64,000 nt of DNA from Shewanella aquimarina (GTDB lineage Bacteria > Pseudomonadota > Gammaproteobacteria > Enterobacterales > Shewanellaceae): NCBI RefSeq assembly GCF_023349185.1, contig NZ_JAKIKY010000008.1, forward strand, positions 147,662-211,661, given 5' to 3'. The translations under genes were made by a program, and so were the position numbers. Positions 13,870 to 24,600 of this stretch are shown one piece after another (the stretch's first letter is position 1; each line of letters starts with the position of its first letter). The notes beneath the pieces are model-generated. The model saw nothing but the letters and a program-made list of their open reading frames with translations, did not search any database and had not been told where the DNA came from.

Positions 13870-14235
13870 TTATGTTTCTTGATTCAGGGCTTCTTCACGC
13901 ATCTGCTTCTTGCCCTGGCGATAGGCATCCAGAATGCCGATGAGCCAGCCGAGGATGAAGGCCCAGGTAGCCACCTCGATCCACAAGGCCTCGTTTCCCT
14001 GAGGTGCCTGGCTGATGGCGGCGTAGATAGCGCCATAATCCAGGGGGAGCTCACCCGATAGGATCTTATCCGACACACTCGTGGCGCGATTGACCGCCTG
14101 ATACAAGAGGTAGGCGAGGCCGCTGAGGCTAAGGCAGGAGATGAGCGTGCCTGCGTTATAGCGCTTGAGGTAGAAGTGGCCCGAACCTGGGCAGACGAAG
14201 GCCGAAAGCAGGGTGGCGATGATGGCTTTATTCAT
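13870..14235 (-). CDS. Small multi-pass inner-membrane protein
   Basis: A 121-aa protein with three hydrophobic stretches (about 5-17, 29-47 and 87-104). The N-terminal pattern, a hydrophobic stretch with CPGSGHFYLKRYNAG, resembles the G-x-G-H-x-Y-x-x-R/K turn of TM2-like small membrane proteins, and the last TM ends in a basic/acidic tail. No functional assignment is possible. It shares strand with the lipoprotein gene upstream (78 bp apart), so they may be cotranscribed. Confidence 0.65.
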   Translation of the reverse strand: MNKAIIATLLSAFVCPGSGHFYLKRYNAGTLISCLSLSGLAYLLYQAVNRATSVSDKILSGELPLDYGAIYAAISQAPQGNEALWIEVATWAFILGWLIGILDAYRQGKKQMREEALNQET

Positions 14236-14313
14236 AAGGCTCTATTCATAAGGTTTGCTGCTGAGTCGTGTGGTTACAGGACTGTCGTTATTGGCATTTT
14301 TATTATGGGTAAG

Positions 14314-14646
14314 CTATTCCAGATCGATGCGTCTGATGGCGGCCCTGAGATGCTCGGCCTTGGTGCGCATCGCCTCGGGAGCCGCATCGCCACTGGCCGC
14401 CAGCTGGCTCTCGACGCCGCTTAGTGTTTGCACCAGCCAGCCACGCACCATCACATAGTAGCGCGAATCCGTGCCGTAGCGGGCGATAACCTCTAGCTGC
14501 TCGGGCGAGGGGACGGCGATAGCCTGTTGCAGCGCCTGTACCATAACCCCCAGCCGCTGTTGCTCCACCTCTGTTTGGCTGGGCTTGGCTGCGCACCCCG
14601 TCACCAGGCTGACGGCGAACAAGAAGAGGAAAATCTGACGACCCAT
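14314..14646 (-). CDS. Small predicted lipoprotein
   Basis: Residues 1-15 form a lipoprotein signal with a lipobox, LVTGC, so the mature protein would be lipidated at that Cys and start CAAKPSQTE. The remaining roughly 95 residues are mostly helical with Gln/Ala-rich segments. I chose the ATG at 14646, which has a GAG element nine bases upstream; a TTG at 14655 would add three residues without changing the signal. No known family. The gene lies head to tail with the small membrane protein downstream of it. Confidence 0.65.
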   Translation of the reverse strand: MGRQIFLFLFAVSLVTGCAAKPSQTEVEQQRLGVMVQALQQAIAVPSPEQLEVIARYGTDSRYYVMVRGWLVQTLSGVESQLAASGDAAPEAMRTKAEHLRAAIRRIDLE

Positions 14647-14696
14647 AGGTTTCAACTCGGTGGCTTAAGGGGGAGTTTGATGATAACAGAATTTAG

Positions 14697-14723
14697 TAAA
14701 AAGCCACCGCCCGGAGGCGGTGG
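14697..14723 (-). terminator. Terminator of the cytochrome c lipoprotein gene
   Basis: Perfect 8-bp stem CCACCGCC / GGCGGTGG with loop CGGA; read on the minus strand it ends in GGCTTTTTA, placing it just after the cytochrome gene. Confidence 0.85.
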
Positions 14724-14739
14724 TTAGCAGAGTAGAAGG

Positions 14740-15150
14740 CTAGTTCTGTTTGGCGCCTTCATCTATCCAACGTTTGATCGTGGCGATCTGCTCACTGCTG
14801 AGGGGCTTTCCTTCGCCTTGCGCAAATTTATCACTGTGGTGAGGGGGCATCTGGATCTTGCTGTCGACCTTGTGATCGATCGCCAAGTAGAGGGTGCTTG
14901 AGGCGGCGCTGCCGGGGACCACGACGGGGCCAAGCTGGGTGCCGCGCATCACGCCCTCATAGCTATCCAGTGCCAGATGGTTTTTTGCCATGCCTTCGCC
15001 TGCACCCGAATGACAGCTGATGCAGGAGGCGTTAAGTATGGGCTGTACCTGAGATGAGAAGCTCACCGGCCGCTCACAGCCCAGTAGCGCCGTGGTGGCT
15101 AGTGCCGCTACCAGTAACAGGCGCCTGTCGATGGAGTGATGAGCATACAT
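14740..15150 (-). CDS. Monohaem cytochrome c lipoprotein
   Basis: A 136-aa protein with a lipoprotein signal (lipobox ALLGC at about residues 21-25) and a single haem c site, CISCH, about residues 43-47, followed by GAGEGMAKNHLALDSYEGV and, later, an MPPHHSDKF stretch whose Met or His could be the distal haem ligand. The pattern, including the LSSEQIATIKRWIDEGA end, matches the small cytochrome domains known as planctomycete-type cytochrome c (PSCyt1). It is likely anchored on the periplasmic side of a membrane and takes part in electron transfer; the partner is unknown. Confidence 0.85.
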   Translation of the reverse strand: MYAHHSIDRRLLLVAALATTALLGCERPVSFSSQVQPILNASCISCHSGAGEGMAKNHLALDSYEGVMRGTQLGPVVVPGSAASSTLYLAIDHKVDSKIQMPPHHSDKFAQGEGKPLSSEQIATIKRWIDEGAKQN

Positions 15151-15292
15151 AGTATCCTCCCGATAACCTTACATTGTTTACGGTTTAAGTATAGTCCCGT
15201 CGTGCCTGATCCTCCTGTGTGACGAGTGAGACGAGGCGCCTGTGGTGAGCGGGTGTAAATCCAGCTTGCCGCTAATCCGAGATGAACCAAAG

Positions 15293-15319
15293 AAAAAGCC
15301 CGACTCTTTCGAGCCGGGC
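15293..15319 (-). terminator. Terminator of the RND efflux operon
   Basis: On the minus strand GCCCGGCTC / GAGTCGGGC with a GAAA loop, followed by TTTTTCTTT; it lies about 40 bp past the stop codon of the RND permease gene. Confidence 0.92.
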
Positions 15320-15355
15320 ACGCCGGGAAGCGAATTGGAAAGGGGTGAAGCCCGC

Positions 15356-18300
15356 CTAGGCGCGCTTAGGCACCTTGATGCCGAACACTAGCGTGTAGGT
15401 CACCGGCAGCACCACCAGGGTGAGCACAGAGGCGAACCCCAGGCCGAAGATGATGGTGATCGCCATGGAGCCGAAGAAGGCATCCGGCAGCAGGGGGATC
15501 ATCCCCAGCATGGTGGTGATCGCCGCCATCAACACGGGGCGCACGCGGCTCACCGAGGAGTCGAACACCGCCTGATAGGCCTGCTTACCCTGGCTCAGCT
15601 CCAGGTTGATCTGATCTACCAGGACGATACCGTTCTTGATGATCATCCCGGTAAGACTCAGCAGGCCCAGCAGCGCCATGAAGCTGAAGGGGGCGTCGAA
15701 CAGCAGCAGGCCTGAGACCACGCCGATAAGCGCCAGGGGCACGGTAAACCAGATCACCAGGGGCTGCCTGACCGAGTTAAACAGCAGCACGGTTATCAGG
15801 AACATCGCCAGATAGCCCATTGGAATCGAGCTAAATACCGACTGCTGAGCCTCGCTTGAGGTCTCGTATTCGCCGCCCCATTCCAGTTCATAACCGGCAG
15901 GCAGGCTGATGGCCTCGACCTTGTCACGTAACTTTCTAAACACAGAATCTGCGGTCTCGTTGCTGCCGTTGACCGGATCGGCCAACACGGAGATCACCCG
16001 TTTACGGTCGCGGCGCATGATCAGTGGGTTCTCCCACTCGGTGGCAAAATCGCTGACCACCTGAGAGATGGGCACGAAGACGTTGTTTTCTGTGCTCCAC
16101 ACCTGCAGCGCCGAGATGCTGTCGGCATTGAGACGCTCATCGGACGGTGCCCGGGCGATAATCGGCAATAGGTGGCTGTTCTCGCGGTACAGGCCCACCT
16201 GCTTGCCGCTGAAGTTGGTCAGCAGGGCATTATCCAGGTCTTGCTTGCTGATGCCGGTTTCGCGGGCCTGAGCCAGCGCCAGCTGCGGCCGTACCAGGGT
16301 CACCTGATTACGCCAGTTGTGGCGCACGCTGGTGGCGCTCGGCTCGGCGAGGAAGATCTCGCTGGCCTGCTGGGCCAACTGCCTCAGCACCTCAGGGTCT
16401 TCGCCGTAGAAGCGCGCCTCTATCTTGGCCGCCGGGCTTGGGCCATTCTCCATATACTTGAAGCGATATTCCGCCTCGGGATAATGCTGTACCAGATCCT
16501 GCTCGAGCCTGCGCATATAGGCGTTGAGGGTCTCCAGGTTGCTCATCTCGATCAGCAGCTGACCATAGGCGGCATAGCCCTTCTCCGGCACATAGGGCAG
16601 CACGAAGCGCTGGGCACCCTGGCCCACCACGCTGGTGATGTTCACCAGGCCGGCATCTTGCTTCTGCTGCTCCGCCATCAGATCCTGCTCGATACGGCCC
16701 AGCAGGGCCTCGGTGGCCTTGATGTCGCTGCCCTCTGGCATCCATACATCCACGAAGAAGATAGGGGTGTTAGAGGCAGGGAAGAAGACATTCTTCACCT
16801 GACCGAAGCCCATGACAGAGCCCACCAGAGCCAGCAGCACGACCAGTAGGGTTAGGCCGCGAAAACGCATCGCCAGGCTCAGGCTGGCACGATAGAGCTG
16901 GAACAGCCAACCCTTGTAGGGGTCGCTATCGGCCTCATCTGGGATCTCGCCATCCTTAAACAGCAGATCGCAGAAGAAGGGGGTCAGTGTCATGGCGTTG
17001 ATCCAGCTGATAAACAGTGAGATCAGCAGCACCAGAAACAGGGAGATACAAAACTCCCCCGTGGCGTTGTCCGACAGACCGATAGGCGCGAAGGCGATGA
17101 TGGCAATCACGGTCGCTCCCAGCAGTGGCCACTGGGTCTGGGTGATCACCTGCTTGGCGGTCTCCAGACGCGACTGGCCGCGCTTGAGGCCGATGAGGAT
17201 CCCCTCGGTCACCACGATGGCGTTATCCACCAACATCCCCAGGGCGATGATCAATGCCCCCAGCGAGATGATCTGCAGCTCGATATTGAGCACCTTCATC
17301 ATGATAAAGGTACCGAGAATGGTGAGCAGCAATACCAGCCCCATCAGCAGGCCAGATCTCAGCCCCATGAAGATCAGCAGCACGCCGATCACGATGGCGA
17401 TCGATTCCGCCAGGTTCACCAGGAAGCCGTTGATGGTCTGATCCACCATCTTGCTCTGGTCATAGACTGTGGTGAGCGTCATGCCCACCGGCAACTCGTC
17501 GCCGAGCTCCAGCATCTTGAGGTTGACGGCCTCGCCCACCTTGACCACGTTGACGCCGCTGGAGAAGGCGATGCCCACAGACAGCGCCATGTCGCCGCCG
17601 CTGTGATACAGGTTGCTCGGGGTCTCATCCATCGCCTTGTAGATGTTGGCGATATCTCCCAGGTAGATAAGCTTGGCACTGCCGGGGGCACTCACCACCA
17701 GGCGCGATAGTGCCTCGACGCTGTCGAACTCGCCCGTGGGGTGGATGCGAATACGGTTGTCGCCCACGCGAATGCTACCCGCATTTGAGACCACGTTCTG
17801 GCTGTTGATCAGGCCATAGATATAGTCCTGGTTAAGCCCTAAGGCGTTGATCTTCTGGGTGGAGATCTCCACCACTACCTGTTGGTCGACGATACCGGCT
17901 ATGTTGACCCGCTTGATGCCGTCGACCAGCACCAGCTCGCGGCGCAGAAAGTCGGCGTAGTTTTCCAGCTCGCGCTCGCTATAGCCGTCGCCGCTGAGGT
18001 TGAGCAGAATGCCGTAGACATCGCCAAAGTCGTCGATCACCTGAGGCGTCATGGCGCCACTGGGCAGACTCCCCTGGGTATCGCTTACCTTACGGCGCAC
18101 CAGATCCCAGATCTGTGGCAGCTTCTCGGCGTCATACTTGTCTTCCATCTCAATCTGGATCTGCGACAGGCCGGCGCTGTTGATCGAGGTGATATGTTTC
18201 ACCCCATCGAGCTGCTGTAGCGCGTCTTCCAGGGGCAGGGTAACTTCTTCCTCCACCTGCTCCGGGGAGGCACCTGGATAGGCGGTGACGACCAGCGCCT

Positions 18301-18430
18301 CCTTGATGGTAAATTCGGGAAATTCCAGTTGCCCCAGGCTCATGAACGACAGGCTGCCGCCAATCAGGAGTAGCAGGGCAAACATCCAACTGATCACCTT
18401 GTGGGTGATCGAATACTCGGCAAAATTCAT
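15356..18430 (-). CDS. RND family efflux permease
   Basis: A 1024-aa inner-membrane proton-driven exporter. Visible: TM1 at about residues 12-30, a large periplasmic loop with the porter pattern starting AYPGASPEQVEEEVTLPLEDAL, six TM segments in the first half, the TM4 sequence ALGMLVDNAIVVTEG (the single Asp at the position of the proton-relay pair), the second large loop and the second TM block with MALLGLLSLTGMIIKNGIVL. Length and layout are those of full-size RND pumps (1020-1060). Asp-Asn rather than Asp-Asp in TM4 is typical of the VexH/NolG-like branch. The membrane-fusion partner is encoded 3 bp upstream; no TolC-type gene is nearby. Substrate unknown. Confidence 0.95.
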   Translation of the reverse strand: MNFAEYSITHKVISWMFALLLLIGGSLSFMSLGQLEFPEFTIKEALVVTAYPGASPEQVEEEVTLPLEDALQQLDGVKHITSINSAGLSQIQIEMEDKYDAEKLPQIWDLVRRKVSDTQGSLPSGAMTPQVIDDFGDVYGILLNLSGDGYSERELENYADFLRRELVLVDGIKRVNIAGIVDQQVVVEISTQKINALGLNQDYIYGLINSQNVVSNAGSIRVGDNRIRIHPTGEFDSVEALSRLVVSAPGSAKLIYLGDIANIYKAMDETPSNLYHSGGDMALSVGIAFSSGVNVVKVGEAVNLKMLELGDELPVGMTLTTVYDQSKMVDQTINGFLVNLAESIAIVIGVLLIFMGLRSGLLMGLVLLLTILGTFIMMKVLNIELQIISLGALIIALGMLVDNAIVVTEGILIGLKRGQSRLETAKQVITQTQWPLLGATVIAIIAFAPIGLSDNATGEFCISLFLVLLISLFISWINAMTLTPFFCDLLFKDGEIPDEADSDPYKGWLFQLYRASLSLAMRFRGLTLLVVLLALVGSVMGFGQVKNVFFPASNTPIFFVDVWMPEGSDIKATEALLGRIEQDLMAEQQKQDAGLVNITSVVGQGAQRFVLPYVPEKGYAAYGQLLIEMSNLETLNAYMRRLEQDLVQHYPEAEYRFKYMENGPSPAAKIEARFYGEDPEVLRQLAQQASEIFLAEPSATSVRHNWRNQVTLVRPQLALAQARETGISKQDLDNALLTNFSGKQVGLYRENSHLLPIIARAPSDERLNADSISALQVWSTENNVFVPISQVVSDFATEWENPLIMRRDRKRVISVLADPVNGSNETADSVFRKLRDKVEAISLPAGYELEWGGEYETSSEAQQSVFSSIPMGYLAMFLITVLLFNSVRQPLVIWFTVPLALIGVVSGLLLFDAPFSFMALLGLLSLTGMIIKNGIVLVDQINLELSQGKQAYQAVFDSSVSRVRPVLMAAITTMLGMIPLLPDAFFGSMAITIIFGLGFASVLTLVVLPVTYTLVFGIKVPKRA

Positions 18431-18433
18431 CGG

Positions 18434-19516
18434 TTAAACACCTCGTTGCCAGCGCAGAGGCTTGACCTGTTGATGCTCGCTGAGCTGGGCCACACCGGCG
18501 ACCACCACACGGTCGCCCACTGTCAGGCCCTGGGTGATCTCTATGCCCTCACTGGTGACCTTACCCAGGCTTACCTCGCGAGAACTCACCTGGCCAGTGC
18601 CCAGATCATAGGTCCAAACGATAGGCGTGCCGTCTTGATCCCGCTTGAGTACGGCGCTCGGCGGTACTACGGCGCTCTTCTTGTCGGCATCGGGGCCGGC
18701 AATATCCAGCACCAGCTGGGCGCTCATGCCCGGCAGTACGCTAAATTCGGTCGGGGTCGGTAGGGTAAACACCACCTCATAGCTCTGGGTACCCGGAGTG
18801 ACTTGGGTGGCGAACTCCTTGAGACGCGCGGCATACTGCTGCTCCGGGTGGTTGCTAAAGGTCACCATAGGCAGCGAAGGCGAATGGGGATTAAAGGAGG
18901 TCACACGGCTGGCCAGCGACTCTGGCACCTGGATCACCACGTCGATGAAACGATCTTTTTGTAACACCAGAATCGGCTGGTTGGCCTGCACTATCTGGAA
19001 ATTTTCTATCTTGGTCTTGGCGACCGTGCCGCTAAAGGGCGCCTTGATCACCGTATAGCTCAGCTGATCCTGGGCGCTGGCCAGGTTGGCGGCGCTGGAT
19101 TTCAGCTGCGCCTTGGCTAAGTCATATTCCGCCTGGGAGATCAGCGCCTGGCGCAGCAGCTCACCCTTGCGGTTAAAGTCGGCCTGGGCCAGCTCATGAT
19201 CTGCCTCGCGGTTGAGTAGGTTGTTGCGGGCGTCTCTGTCGTCCAGACGCGCCAGCACTTCGCCCTTGGTGACACGCTGACCATCCACCAGGGTGAATTC
19301 GACCAGCTGACCCGACAGGCGGAAGGAGAGCTCGGCCTGCTTGGTGGCGGCCACCTTGGCGGGGAAGCTTCTCAGGGTGCCGCTACCTAGCTCGGTGATC
19401 TCCAGCAACTTTACGGGGCGCACACTGGGCGGGGTTATCTCGGCAGATTCTGTGCTGCAACCAGCAAGTACTAGAGTCATTACGAGTAGTGAAAGTGAGG
19501 TTGTCAGGGGTTTCAT
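18434..19516 (-). CDS. RND efflux periplasmic adaptor lipoprotein
   Basis: Start chosen at the ATG at 19516, which opens a lipoprotein signal with the lipobox LVLAGC; an ATG upstream at 19582 would bury it. The 360-aa product has the HlyD/AcrA fold: a lipoyl-like part (residues about 60-90 and 160-200, with KGEVLARLDDRDARN and YTVIKAPFSGTVAKT), a helical hairpin between them rich in Ala, Leu and Gln, then beta-barrel and membrane-proximal domains. It bridges the RND pump to an outer-membrane channel. It is the first gene of the operon with the permease (3 bp between the genes) and is divergent from a LysR gene. Confidence 0.93.
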   Translation of the reverse strand: MKPLTTSLSLLVMTLVLAGCSTESAEITPPSVRPVKLLEITELGSGTLRSFPAKVAATKQAELSFRLSGQLVEFTLVDGQRVTKGEVLARLDDRDARNNLLNREADHELAQADFNRKGELLRQALISQAEYDLAKAQLKSSAANLASAQDQLSYTVIKAPFSGTVAKTKIENFQIVQANQPILVLQKDRFIDVVIQVPESLASRVTSFNPHSPSLPMVTFSNHPEQQYAARLKEFATQVTPGTQSYEVVFTLPTPTEFSVLPGMSAQLVLDIAGPDADKKSAVVPPSAVLKRDQDGTPIVWTYDLGTGQVSSREVSLGKVTSEGIEITQGLTVGDRVVVAGVAQLSEHQQVKPLRWQRGV

Positions 19517-19597
19517 ATCGTAAACTCCATTAATTGTGACAAGGTGTATCTCATGGCTGGCTAAGATAGCAGCGCGATACATCTATTAAAATGGAAT

Positions 19598-19622
19598 TAT
19601 GTGGAACTGTGGGTTCCATAAA
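19598..19622. promoter_or_regulatory. Candidate operator for the divergent LysR regulator
   Basis: TGGAAC (19602-19607) and GTTCCA (19613-19618) form a perfect 6+5+6 inverted repeat, extended by ATAA on the right and TTAT on the left. It lies in the 189-bp divergent region between the RND operon and the lysR gene, the usual place of LysR sites. The link to this regulator is inferred from position only. Confidence 0.5.
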
Positions 19623-19705
19623 ATGAAACTATATTGACTTGATTTACCCTGATGTGTGTGTGCAAAGTAATAGGCAATCAGGTTTAGCGTGTTAGTGAGT
19701 CAGTG

Positions 19706-20650
19706 ATGAAAACCGAAGATATTGCCCTGTTCCACCGTATCGTCGAGACGGGTAGCCTGGTCGAGGCGGCCGATATACTCAATGTGCCTAAATCGACCCT
19801 GAGTCGTCGTCTGCAGGCGCTGGAAGATGAGCTCAATGTGAAGCTGTTTCATCGCCAGAGCCGGGCCATGACCCTCACCGCATCCGGCAGTCATTTCTAC
19901 AACAAGACCACTCCCTTACTGGCGACCCTGGAGCAGACCTTCTCAGAGCTGTCGGGGGGCGAGGCCGCAGTGTCTGGACACCTGCGCATCCTGATCTTCC
20001 CCATTCCCGAGATCCTCTATATCACCCATGCCATCTTTGCGTTTATGGATCTGAATCCGGCGCTGACGGTGGAGATCATCGTCAGCTCAGAGCCCAAGGA
20101 TATGATCCGCAACAATATCGATCTGGCCTTCATGCTCGAGGATGCCTTTAACGAAAATGAGATGGTGGCGCGCCACCTGATCACTGAAACCGTACACTTC
20201 TTTGCCAGTCCAGAGTATCTGGCGCGTGCAGGCCACCCCACTAAACCAGAGGAGTTGTCGGAGCACAACGCGATTTTGTTTCGCTACCCCAACGGGCGGA
20301 TCTTCAACGAAGTCCCCTTCGGTAAAGACAGGATACTGTCGGTGTCGGGCAATCTCTGCGTCAACAGTCTCGATACCTGTCTAGAAGCGACCCTCATGGG
20401 GCGGGGGATCTCTATGATGCCGCTGCCGATAGCCCAGGAGTATGTGGAGCAGGGCAAGTTGGTGATGCTATTTGAAGATATCGAACCCTATGAGGGTAAG
20501 TGCTTCCTGGTCTATCCGTCGCGGCGTTTCATCAGCCTCGCCAGTCAGCGCTTCATCGACCACATGATGCGGGCGTTAGAGGAGTGTATTCAAAACGGCG
20601 CCTGTGACCGCGAAGCCAGAACCAAGGGCGTGATCAAGCCGCTCTCCTAA
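19706..20650 (+). CDS. LysR family transcriptional regulator of the RND operon (probable)
   Basis: A 314-aa regulator from the ATG at 19706; a GTG sits directly before it. An N-terminal winged HTH (about 15-60, AADILNVPKSTLSRRLQALE) is followed by a substrate-binding domain starting near residue 90. The FHRQSRAMTLTASG sequence after the HTH is typical of LysR proteins of the CrgA/AaeR branch. It is divergent from the RND operon, which is the usual arrangement for a regulator controlling the neighbour. Inducer unknown. Confidence 0.9.
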   Translation: MKTEDIALFHRIVETGSLVEAADILNVPKSTLSRRLQALEDELNVKLFHRQSRAMTLTASGSHFYNKTTPLLATLEQTFSELSGGEAAVSGHLRILIFPIPEILYITHAIFAFMDLNPALTVEIIVSSEPKDMIRNNIDLAFMLEDAFNENEMVARHLITETVHFFASPEYLARAGHPTKPEELSEHNAILFRYPNGRIFNEVPFGKDRILSVSGNLCVNSLDTCLEATLMGRGISMMPLPIAQEYVEQGKLVMLFEDIEPYEGKCFLVYPSRRFISLASQRFIDHMMRALEECIQNGACDREARTKGVIKPLS

Positions 20651-20690
20651 GCTGGCATTGATGACAACTCGGCTCGAGAAGGCCGATAAC

Positions 20691-20723
20691 CGGGAGCCAT
20701 CATCAGGCTCTCCGGTATCACTG
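20691..20723. terminator. Hairpin between convergent lysR and MATE genes
   Basis: ACCGGGAGCC / GGCTCTCCGGT form a stem of about 10 bp with one mismatch around ATCATCA. There is no clear T run on either side, so it is a possible bidirectional terminator rather than a certain one. Confidence 0.4.
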
Positions 20724-20811
20724 CCAGTGCTACCGACCATATCAGCGTAAACATCATCAGCCGCGACTCAATTCCTCTCAAATAAAAGCTTTGCCAAACA
20801 TGGCGAAGGCG

Positions 20812-22179
20812 CTAACGCTTGTAGATCTCCACATGCTCAGGCGTGGTGTCAGGTTCAGTGATGCGGCTGGCCAGGATATAACAGGCGATACCCATCACGG
20901 CATTGGTAATAGGCAGCGCCAGCAGCAGACCCTTAACCCCGCCTAGGTAGGAGCCAAGCGCCGCCAGCGGCAACAGCAGCAGAAACAGGCGGCAGAGGTT
21001 AAGCACCAATGAGCTCATGGGCCTGTGGTAGGCGTTGAGCGAGGTGGCGGTGAGGATCACCATGCCCAGCGGGCCATAGGCGGCGGGCAGGGCGATGACA
21101 TAGAAGGCGAGCCACTCGATCACCTGGGGATCTTTACTGAACAGCTGGGCGATAGGGTTTGCCAGCAGCGCCAGCGGCAGGTAGATCAGGGTCTGGAACA
21201 CCAGCACGAAACGCAGTGACAGCATGAGGGCGTCGCGGGCGCGCTCCGTCTGTCCCGCCCCCAGGTTTTGGGCGATGAAGGGCACCAGGCTGGAGGAGAG
21301 CGCCATCACGGCGATCAGCAGTACCGACTCAAGGCGGGTACCGGCGCCGAAGGCCGCCACCGCGCTGTGGTCGATGCGGGCCAGCATGGCCATGATGATG
21401 GCGTTAGCCACAGGGTTGAGCAGGTTCATCAGCGCCGCCGGTTGGGCGATATGGGCCAGCTGGCGCCAGTTGCAGTGAATCCGCTGCAGATTAAATTCGG
21501 CAAAGTCCACCAGGTTACGCTTGATGATCAACAGGTATCCCGACAAGGACAGCGCCACTATCCAGGAGGCCAGGGTGGCGATGGCTGCGCCCTGAATTTC
21601 CAGGCGTGGGAAGGGCCCAATGCCGAAGATCAGCAAGGGGTCGAGCACCAGGTTGATCAGCGCCGCCAGCGCCATGATCTTGGCCGGTGACTTGGTATCG
21701 CCCGTGGCGCGCAGCCCTTGGTTACCCACCATCAAGAGCACCAGCAGCGGCGCCCCCAGATACCAGAGAAACATATAGTCGCGGATCAGCGGCAGGCTGA
21801 GTTCGTTGGCCCCCAGCAGGCTAAACAGCGGGCCGATAAACAGGCTGCCCAGCAGCGAGATGGCGGCGATCAGCCAGAAGGTGATCAGCAGGGCGTCATG
21901 CAGAAACACCCTTGCCTTGGGGCTGTTGCCGCTGCCGATGAGGCGGCCAAGATTAGTCGATACCCCGGCGCCTATGCCGATGGCGATGCTGGAAACAATC
22001 AGGGTGACCGGAAAGGTAAAGCTGATGGCGGCCAGGGCTTCTGTGCCTAACTGGCTGATAAAAAAGGTGTCTACAAGGCTGAACCCAAGAATGGTGAGAA
22101 TACCAATCAGGTTCGGGAGGCTCATATTTAGCAGTACACGACCGATTGGCTGACTGAGCAGCCCGTGTCTGTCTCTCAT
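20812..22179 (-). CDS. MATE family efflux transporter
   Basis: A 455-aa integral membrane protein with about twelve TM segments in two similar halves. The start, with SLPNLIGILTILGFSLVDTFFISQLG, is the usual MATE TM1 region, and the GLRATGDTKSPAKIM pattern is the typical end of the first bundle. It exports cationic or organic compounds using sodium or proton gradients; substrate not predictable. It is convergent with the lysR gene (161 bp) and divergent from groES. No regulator beside it. Confidence 0.92.
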   Translation of the reverse strand: MRDRHGLLSQPIGRVLLNMSLPNLIGILTILGFSLVDTFFISQLGTEALAAISFTFPVTLIVSSIAIGIGAGVSTNLGRLIGSGNSPKARVFLHDALLITFWLIAAISLLGSLFIGPLFSLLGANELSLPLIRDYMFLWYLGAPLLVLLMVGNQGLRATGDTKSPAKIMALAALINLVLDPLLIFGIGPFPRLEIQGAAIATLASWIVALSLSGYLLIIKRNLVDFAEFNLQRIHCNWRQLAHIAQPAALMNLLNPVANAIIMAMLARIDHSAVAAFGAGTRLESVLLIAVMALSSSLVPFIAQNLGAGQTERARDALMLSLRFVLVFQTLIYLPLALLANPIAQLFSKDPQVIEWLAFYVIALPAAYGPLGMVILTATSLNAYHRPMSSLVLNLCRLFLLLLPLAALGSYLGGVKGLLLALPITNAVMGIACYILASRITEPDTTPEHVEIYKR

Positions 22180-22281
22180 GTAAGTGAAATGCCTAGGTAA
22201 CAGAAGGAGGGCAATTCTATCAGGAATGGCTGATCTTTTATAAAACCCAGTTAAAAAAAATCAGATTTTTTTTGTAAAGCC

Positions 22282-22310
22282 CTTGGATCTCAGCAACCCC
22301 ATCCCCATAT
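22282..22310 (+). promoter_or_regulatory. Heat-shock (sigma-32) promoter of groES-groEL
   Basis: A -35-like CTTGGAT at 22282-22288 and a -10-like CCCCATAT at 22303-22310 with a 14-bp spacer match the sigma-32 pattern CTTGAA-N13-15-CCCCATnT and resemble the E. coli groE promoter, including the upstream CATCCCCAT context. Transcription would start near 22317, about 90 bp before groES. Confidence 0.8.
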
Positions 22311-22322
22311 ATCGAACATCCC

Positions 22323-22354
22323 GCGGCGAAAGCGAAGTCGCCGCACTTTTTTTT
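22323..22354 (+). promoter_or_regulatory. Leader hairpin with U tract in the groES 5' region
   Basis: GCGGCGA (22323-22329) pairs perfectly with TCGCCGC (22338-22344) over an 8-nt loop, then AC and eight T (22347-22354). It would sit at the very 5' end of the heat-shock transcript. It has the form of an intrinsic terminator but lies upstream of the coding region, so it may protect the mRNA 5' end, attenuate, or end transcription from further upstream. Confidence 0.7.
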
Positions 22355-22405
22355 GATAAACCGCCAACGTTTGTTGGGCAAAAAAATCATTAGGAGAGTC
22401 CGTAG

Positions 22406-22696
22406 ATGAATATTCGTCCATTACATGACCGCGTCATTGTTAAGCGTTCTGAAGTTGAATCAAAATCAGCCGGTGGCATCGTACTGACAGGTAGTGCAGC
22501 CGAGCAGTCAACTCGCGGTGAAGTTCTCGCTGTAGGCAATGGCCGAATTCTTGAAAATGGCACTGTGCAGCCACTCGACGTGAAAGTGGGTGACATAGTG
22601 ATCTTCAACGAAGGTTATGGCGTGAAGAAAGAGAAGATCGACGGTGAAGAGGTCTTGATCCTTTCTGAATCAGATTTAATGGCTGTAGTGGAATAA
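22406..22696 (+). CDS. groES: Co-chaperonin GroES
   Basis: The 96-aa product starts [18 protein letters not shown], contains the mobile loop [14 protein letters not shown] (about residues 20-33) that binds GroEL and the roof hairpin [10 protein letters not shown], and ends SDLMAVVE, all as in GroES. A RBS AGGAG lies 10 bp before the ATG. It caps the GroEL ring in protein folding. First gene of the groESL operon, 48 bp before groEL. Confidence 0.99.
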   Translation: MNIRPLHDRVIVKRSEVESKSAGGIVLTGSAAEQSTRGEVLAVGNGRILENGTVQPLDVKVGDIVIFNEGYGVKKEKIDGEEVLILSESDLMAVVE

Positions 22697-22732
22697 TCCA
22701 CTCAATATCCCGTTTAACCAGAATTTTATTAA

Positions 22733-24394
<1,662 letters not shown>

Positions 24395-24418
24395 ATTTTA
24401 CGGGCCTAAATCTGTGAT

Positions 24419-24502
24419 AGCTGCGTTGCTTCACCACTCGTTTAGACTGCTAAACGTCGCGGTAAAGCGCCTTGCTCTAACAAGATTTATCCCACGTAAA
24501 AT
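24419..24502. repeat. Downstream-of-groEL repeat, copy 1
   Basis: First of three diverged copies of a unit of about 85-100 bp sharing the core CTAAACGTCGCGGTAAAGCG followed by CCTTGCTCTAAC and an A/T-rich tail with CGTAAAA. Each copy is followed by its own hairpin. Confidence 0.85.
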
Positions 24503-24547
24503 ACTCTGCTGGTCTTAAGCCTAACAGCCTAAAACCAAATGAATGAG

Positions 24548-24586
24548 AAGCCCCGGTATCGTAAGATATCGGGGCTTCTTCTTTTT
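24548..24586 (+). terminator. groESL terminator (hairpin after repeat copy 1)
   Basis: AAGCCCCGGTATC (24548-24560) pairs with GATATCGGGGCTT (24565-24577), a 13-bp stem with one G-T pair and a GTAA loop, followed by CTTCTTTTT. Confidence 0.93.
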
Positions 24587-24600
24587 GTGGTGAGAGAGTG

